Program-made: the position numbers and the translations under genes | Assembly: GCF_902729405.1 (NCBI RefSeq) | Contig: NZ_LR746496.1 | Coordinates: forward strand, 2,914,001 to 2,978,000 | Origin: Acididesulfobacillus acetoxydans | Lineage (GTDB): Bacteria > Bacillota > Desulfitobacteriia > Desulfitobacteriales > Desulfitobacteriaceae | Direction of reading: 5' to 3' | DNA: 64,000 bases | The notes under the pieces: generated by a model | What the model saw: only the letters and a program-made list of their open reading frames with translations | Told to the model about the DNA's origin: nothing | Databases searched by the model: none | Shown here: piece after piece, positions 60,787 to 64,000 of the stretch | Position numbering within the stretch: position 1 is the first letter of the stretch | How the letters are laid out: each line of letters opens with the position of its first letter

Positions 60787-61227
60787 TCAGGTATCCTCGA
60801 TCCCCAAGTCGTCTTCATCATCCCGCTTTTTCTTGAACAAACCGGACACTTTGTCGATGAGATCCGGAACCGTATCGATAATCCGTTCGACCACCGCGTT
60901 GCTGTCCACCGGCAATAGGCGCACCTGGCCGTTGCCGACCACCAGGAAACCGACCGGCTGAACGGACACACCGCCGCCGCTGCCGCCGCCGAAAGGCAGA
61001 GCATTCCCTCCCTGCTCCCCTCCGTTACCCTGGTCCTGACCCTGCTCATCCGCAGGCAGAAATTCGCTTCCGCCGGCAGCAAACCCGCAAGCCACCCGCG
61101 AGACCGGAATGATCACCGAGCCGTCATGCGTTTCCACGGGGTCTCCCACAATTGTATTCACGTCAACGATTTGCTGAATGCTTTCCATCGCTGTCTTCAT
61201 GAGTGCTTCGATAGGATGATTGCCCAT
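60787..61227 (-). CDS. ytfJ: Sporulation protein YtfJ (GerW family)
   Basis: 146 residues. HPIEALMKTAMESIQQIVDVNTIVGDPVE at the N-terminus and VACGFAAGGSEF are family signatures. A Gly/Gln-rich loop (GQDQGNGGEQGGN, GGGSGGG) separates them from VSVQPVGFLVVGNGQVRLLPVD. GerW is needed for germination of Bacillus spores with L-alanine. It lies 4 bases after the DUF2953 gene, as in Bacillus ytfI-ytfJ. Confidence 0.95.
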   Translation of the reverse strand: MGNHPIEALMKTAMESIQQIVDVNTIVGDPVETHDGSVIIPVSRVACGFAAGGSEFLPADEQGQDQGNGGEQGGNALPFGGGSGGGVSVQPVGFLVVGNGQVRLLPVDSNAVVERIIDTVPDLIDKVSGLFKKKRDDEDDLGIEDT

Positions 61228-61231
61228 GGCA

Positions 61232-61891
61232 CTACCCCCTTTTTCCCAACCGGCTTTTTCCCAACCGGATTGTCCGCAGCAAACTTATGCCGGCAAAAAT
61301 AATATGGCCGATACGCAATTGGAATATACAATGAATGTCACAGGAAAAGCCGGGTGTTTGAAAAAGAGGAGTGACCTGAAGCAAGGGTTTTTTCACCCGA
61401 ACTTGAATCTGACGGTAAAACCGGGTCAAAGCGACACCGAGAACCGACCAGAAAGCCCCTGCGGCCAAGGCGGTATTGACCGGATCCCGGCAGCCGATCG
61501 CGACCCGCCACTCCAGGGCCGTACAGTATATGCTCCGGTAGAAGCGCGCCCGGGCCCGCCTGAATCCCGCCATGATCCGGTGCAGCCTGGGCCAGAGCCT
61601 GAGGAAAAAGTGACGGCGCACATAGCGGACACGGGCCTGCGTTTTCATTTTGCTCCGCGTCCGGCCCGAGCGAACGCTCGGGTCCACTTCAATCAGGGGA
61701 CCCTTTTCCCAGGAAAACTGAATGGTCGGAACCTGGAGCTTAAACTGCCATAAGCCATGCAAAGCCCGGAGACCAATCTCCAGATGGTCCCGCTCATCTT
61801 TGCGCCGGTAGCGGAAATCAATCTGAGCTTTAATGACCAAACTGAGGGCCAGCCAAAACAGTAACGCCAAAAAAAGAGCCAGTATCCGCAC
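61232..61891 (-). CDS. DUF2953 membrane protein (YtfI-like)
   Basis: 219 residues starting at GTG 61891. One N-terminal membrane segment (ILALFLALLFWLALSLVI), followed by a basic, predicted beta-rich domain (RYRRKDERDHLEIGLRALHGLW). A second hydrophobic stretch lies near 143-158. The conserved place directly upstream of ytfJ, in the same order as Bacillus ytfI-ytfJ, supports a sporulation-linked role, not shown directly. Confidence 0.85.
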   Translation of the reverse strand: MRILALFLALLFWLALSLVIKAQIDFRYRRKDERDHLEIGLRALHGLWQFKLQVPTIQFSWEKGPLIEVDPSVRSGRTRSKMKTQARVRYVRRHFFLRLWPRLHRIMAGFRRARARFYRSIYCTALEWRVAIGCRDPVNTALAAGAFWSVLGVALTRFYRQIQVRVKKPLLQVTPLFQTPGFSCDIHCIFQLRIGHIIFAGISLLRTIRLGKSRLGKRG

Positions 61892-62094
61892 GAAATCACC
61901 CCGTCACCATCCGGAACCTCCTAAAATCCTACGATTCCCAATTTGGCAAACGTTTATACCGGTGCCGCGGCTGCCTCTATTTCTTCAGTGTCTGCCTGCC
62001 GTGAGTTCGGGCGTTCGCTCGTCCCTTTCGGGACTTTTTTCTCACCGAAGGGCGTACTCTCCGCGGCATTTTCTGGGACCGTGTTGGCCCGGCA
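61892..62094. other. Spacer with a plus-strand terminator-like hairpin
   Basis: GTCCC-TTTC-GGGAC followed by six Ts (about 62019-62038) reads as an intrinsic terminator on the plus strand, where no gene is present. No other structure is evident. Confidence 0.35.
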
Positions 62095-62850
62095 CTATTC
62101 GCCCCCATCCCCTCCGGCGGTATCCTTGCGGACGCCACCTCCTCCGGCGCCGCCTACCCCGGTCGTCTCAACCCCGGCGCCGTCCCCACCGGTGCCCTCT
62201 TCCCCGATCGTCTGCTCTCCGGCCGTGTCCTCCCGGGCCGTGTCCTCCCCGGCGCTCTCTTCCCCGGCCTTGATCCCTCCCACGGCATCTTTGCTGAACA
62301 CTCCGCCGGGCCCTTCTGCCGCTTCCTCCGCCGGCTCGAAACGCAGGGCGGGAAGCTCGGAGAGAGAGAGCAAACCGAAGTGAGTCAAGAAGCGGTCGGT
62401 TGTGCCGAAAAGCACCGGACGGCCCGGCCCTTCTTTCCGTCCCACTTCTTGAATCAGGCCTTTCTCCGCCAGAGTAGCTACAGCCGTATCTGACTGAATC
62501 CCGCGCAAAAATTCGATCTCTCCCCTCGTCACCGGCTGCCGGTAGGCCACGATCGAGAGGACCTCCAAGGCCGCTGCGGATAACCCGGTCACAGGCTGTT
62601 TGTACAAGAGCTCTATGTAAGGCGCAACCTCCGGCTTGGTCGCCAAACGGAACCCGCCGTTGACTTCCGCCACAGTCAAGCCGCGGGAATCACGCCCATA
62701 GCTTTCCTGTAAATCCCGAATCAACTCCGTGACATCCTCCCGGTTCATCGCCAAGATCTCCGCCAGGCGTTCGCGGGACAGGGGCTCTTTGGCCACAAAC
62801 AAAAGCGCTTCCAGGGCGGCCATTTCCGCCTCGCGAAAAAGCACGGTCAC
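62095..62850 (-). CDS. scpB: Segregation and condensation protein B with an unusual Gly/Glu/Thr tail
   Basis: 251 residues. Residues 1-170 are a normal ScpB with two winged-helix domains: MAALEALLFVAKEPLSRERLAEIL, VTGLSAAALEVLSIVAYRQPVTRGEIEFLRG and GRKEGPGRPVLFGTTDRFLTHFGL. From about 175 a low-complexity tail of roughly 75 residues follows, rich in Gly, Glu, Ala and Thr (EDTAREDTAGEQTIGEEGTG). It binds ScpA and SMC in chromosome condensation. Its start overlaps the scpA stop (ATGA). Confidence 0.96.
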   Translation of the reverse strand: MTVLFREAEMAALEALLFVAKEPLSRERLAEILAMNREDVTELIRDLQESYGRDSRGLTVAEVNGGFRLATKPEVAPYIELLYKQPVTGLSAAALEVLSIVAYRQPVTRGEIEFLRGIQSDTAVATLAEKGLIQEVGRKEGPGRPVLFGTTDRFLTHFGLLSLSELPALRFEPAEEAAEGPGGVFSKDAVGGIKAGEESAGEDTAREDTAGEQTIGEEGTGGDGAGVETTGVGGAGGGGVRKDTAGGDGGE

Positions 62851-63626
62851 TCCTCCTCAGCAAATTCCCAGGCCCTGGCCGTCGGAAAGAGGAAAATCTC
62901 GTTGCCGGAGGAAGACTGTTCCGCCCGGATCCTTCCGTCTTTCAGCAACTCCAAAACGGCCAGGAACGCCACCACCGCTTCCAGCCGGTCCGGGGTGCGC
63001 AGAAGCCGGCGGAAACCGATCCCCCTCGGATGCCAAAGCACCCGCCGCCAGACATCTTTCAACATGACTTGCAGAGCTATCTCGTCCGGCTTCAGATGCT
63101 CTATGTCTTCTCCCTTTTCCGCCCTGGCCAAAACTTGCCCAAAAGCCTGCCACAGGTCGGCAAAAGAAACGCCCGCCAAGGGATCTCCCGCTCGGGCTTG
63201 ACGCCTAAGGGCTTCCACATCCGGTTCCCGGAAAAAGCGCCGCCCGGTCGTTCCCTGCAAGCTGCCCAGCCATTGGGCCGCCTCCTTGTAAGCCCGGTAG
63301 GACAGGAGCCGTTCCACCAGTTCCTGGCGCGGGTCTTCCGTGGTCACGCTCTCTTCGGGCCTGAGCGGTTTCGGCAGCAGAAGAGAAGACTTAATGTAAA
63401 GGAGTTGAGCCGCCAGAACCAAGAACTCGCTCGTCACTTCCATGTCCAGCGAGCCCATCCTCTGCAGCGTCCGCATGAACTGTTCCGCAATCCGGGCAAT
63501 GGGAATATCACAGATATCCACTTTTTCCGCTTGAATCAGCTGCAGGAGCAAATCCAGCGGTCCTTGGAAAGCGGGCAGTTCGACCAGAGGGGCCGGATGA
63601 CTTTTTTCCGGATGACTCTTTTCCAT
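62847..63626 (-). CDS. scpA: Segregation and condensation protein A (kleisin)
   Basis: 259 residues. FQGPLDLLLQLIQAEKVDICDIPI at the N-terminus binds the SMC neck, TSEFLVLAAQLLYIKSSLLLP follows, and the C-terminal winged helix (VVAFLAVLELLKDGRIRAEQ) binds the SMC head. ScpA is the kleisin of the SMC-ScpAB complex; smc itself is elsewhere. Confidence 0.96.
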   Translation of the reverse strand: MEKSHPEKSHPAPLVELPAFQGPLDLLLQLIQAEKVDICDIPIARIAEQFMRTLQRMGSLDMEVTSEFLVLAAQLLYIKSSLLLPKPLRPEESVTTEDPRQELVERLLSYRAYKEAAQWLGSLQGTTGRRFFREPDVEALRRQARAGDPLAGVSFADLWQAFGQVLARAEKGEDIEHLKPDEIALQVMLKDVWRRVLWHPRGIGFRRLLRTPDRLEAVVAFLAVLELLKDGRIRAEQSSSGNEIFLFPTARAWEFAEEE

Positions 63627-63649
63627 ATGAAATCAGACTCCCGCGGCCT

Positions 63650-64000
63650 TCAATGCAACCAGGGTGCAAAAATAAGCTGGCCGATATTCCAATAAAGATT
63701 AAAAAGCCCGGACATGAGCGGAGAGAGCACAAACCCCAAGACGTTAGTGAAGAGCACTAAGGCCAAGATCAGCATGCCGTAGGACTCCAGAGCCCAAAGG
63801 TAACGGGCATAGCGCGCCGGCAGGAATCCGCTCAGAACCGCAAAACCGTCCAAAGGGGGAATCGGAATCAGGTTAAAAATGCCTAAGCCCAGATTCATGA
63901 GAATAATGGCCATAAAGATGTCTTGGATAACCCGGTTGTATTGGTTCCAGAGAGGGACCGGCAGCAGGATGGATGTCACCAGGAAAAGCATCATGGCTAA
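63650..64000 (-). CDS. Site-2 protease family (M50) membrane metalloprotease, N-terminus beyond window
   Basis: The last 116 codons of a minus-strand gene that enters at the right edge. The motif NLIPIPPLDGF (NPxD-type third metal-ligand motif of M50 proteases, near the middle of the visible part) and three hydrophobic segments identify it. The HExxH motif would lie upstream of the window. An apparent ATG at 63994 is internal. Such genes often neighbour scpA in Clostridia. Substrate unknown. Confidence 0.85.
   Translation of the reverse strand, partial: LAMMLFLVTSILLPVPLWNQYNRVIQDIFMAIILMNLGLGIFNLIPIPPLDGFAVLSGFLPARYARYLWALESYGMLILALVLFTNVLGFVLSPLMSGLFNLYWNIGQLIFAPWLH

Noticed and set aside
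62019-62040. Plus-strand terminator-like hairpin as evidence for a plus-strand RNA gene
   Set aside because: No promoter or open frame was found before it on the plus strand; the stem is only 5 bp.

Overview
The window looks like a chromosomal stretch of an anaerobic, endospore-forming Firmicute of moderately high G+C, most like the Peptococcaceae/Desulfitobacterium-Heliobacterium side of the Clostridia. Grounds: sporulation genes (spoIVA, spmA, spmB, ytfJ), an IspH-ribosomal protein S1 fusion, a double-cubane-cluster protein with its activator, many ferredoxin-type clusters, and an apparent TRAP-type trp leader. No species can be named from the sequence alone.

Layout. Positions 1-24000 are accessory-like: genes on both strands, long spacers, small repeats and broken genes. 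They hold a partial GH84 glycosidase, the queuosine precursor genes queC-queD-queE, a DUF2786 protein, a Gly/Tyr-rich coat-like protein, a lone YedF-type DsrE domain, the double-cubane pair followed by an orphan molybdenum hydroxylase subunit, a COG4705 membrane protein, a SWIM-SNF2 helicase, a DUF3231 protein, a decayed EFR1-type ferredoxin gene, a PhzF isomerase, a beta-propeller lipoprotein, and two toxin-antitoxin loci beside tRNA-Pro(GGG), whose 3' end is partly duplicated. A roughly 130-bp repeat occurs twice, each time just upstream of a plus-strand gene.

From about 23.7 kb onward nearly everything is on the minus strand and housekeeping: pheB, spoIVA, gpsA, plsY, der, a DUF512 radical-SAM-like protein, ftsW, ispH-rpsA, plsC, cmk, a CPBP protease, a HAD phosphatase and a zinc phospholipase-like protein. 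Next come aromatic amino-acid genes: aroF-tyrA-aroA, trpE-G-D-B-A (with no trpC or trpF), aroH and hutP. After these lie a flavoprotein, a polyferredoxin, a FadR-type regulator, rluB, two glycosyltransferases, spmA-spmB, ytfJ, a DUF2953 gene, scpB-scpA and a partial M50 protease.

The most interesting region is 49.7-51.3 kb. The trpE leader carries two arrays of (G/U)AG triplets, one with 5-nt and one with roughly 6-nt spacing, followed by an intrinsic terminator just before trpE. This is the architecture of TRAP-controlled attenuation. Next to it, hutP (family of histidine-dependent antiterminators) has a strong promoter and its own leader with UAG motifs and a terminator. Two RNA-based attenuation systems therefore seem to sit side by side, controlling aromatic and possibly histidine metabolism.
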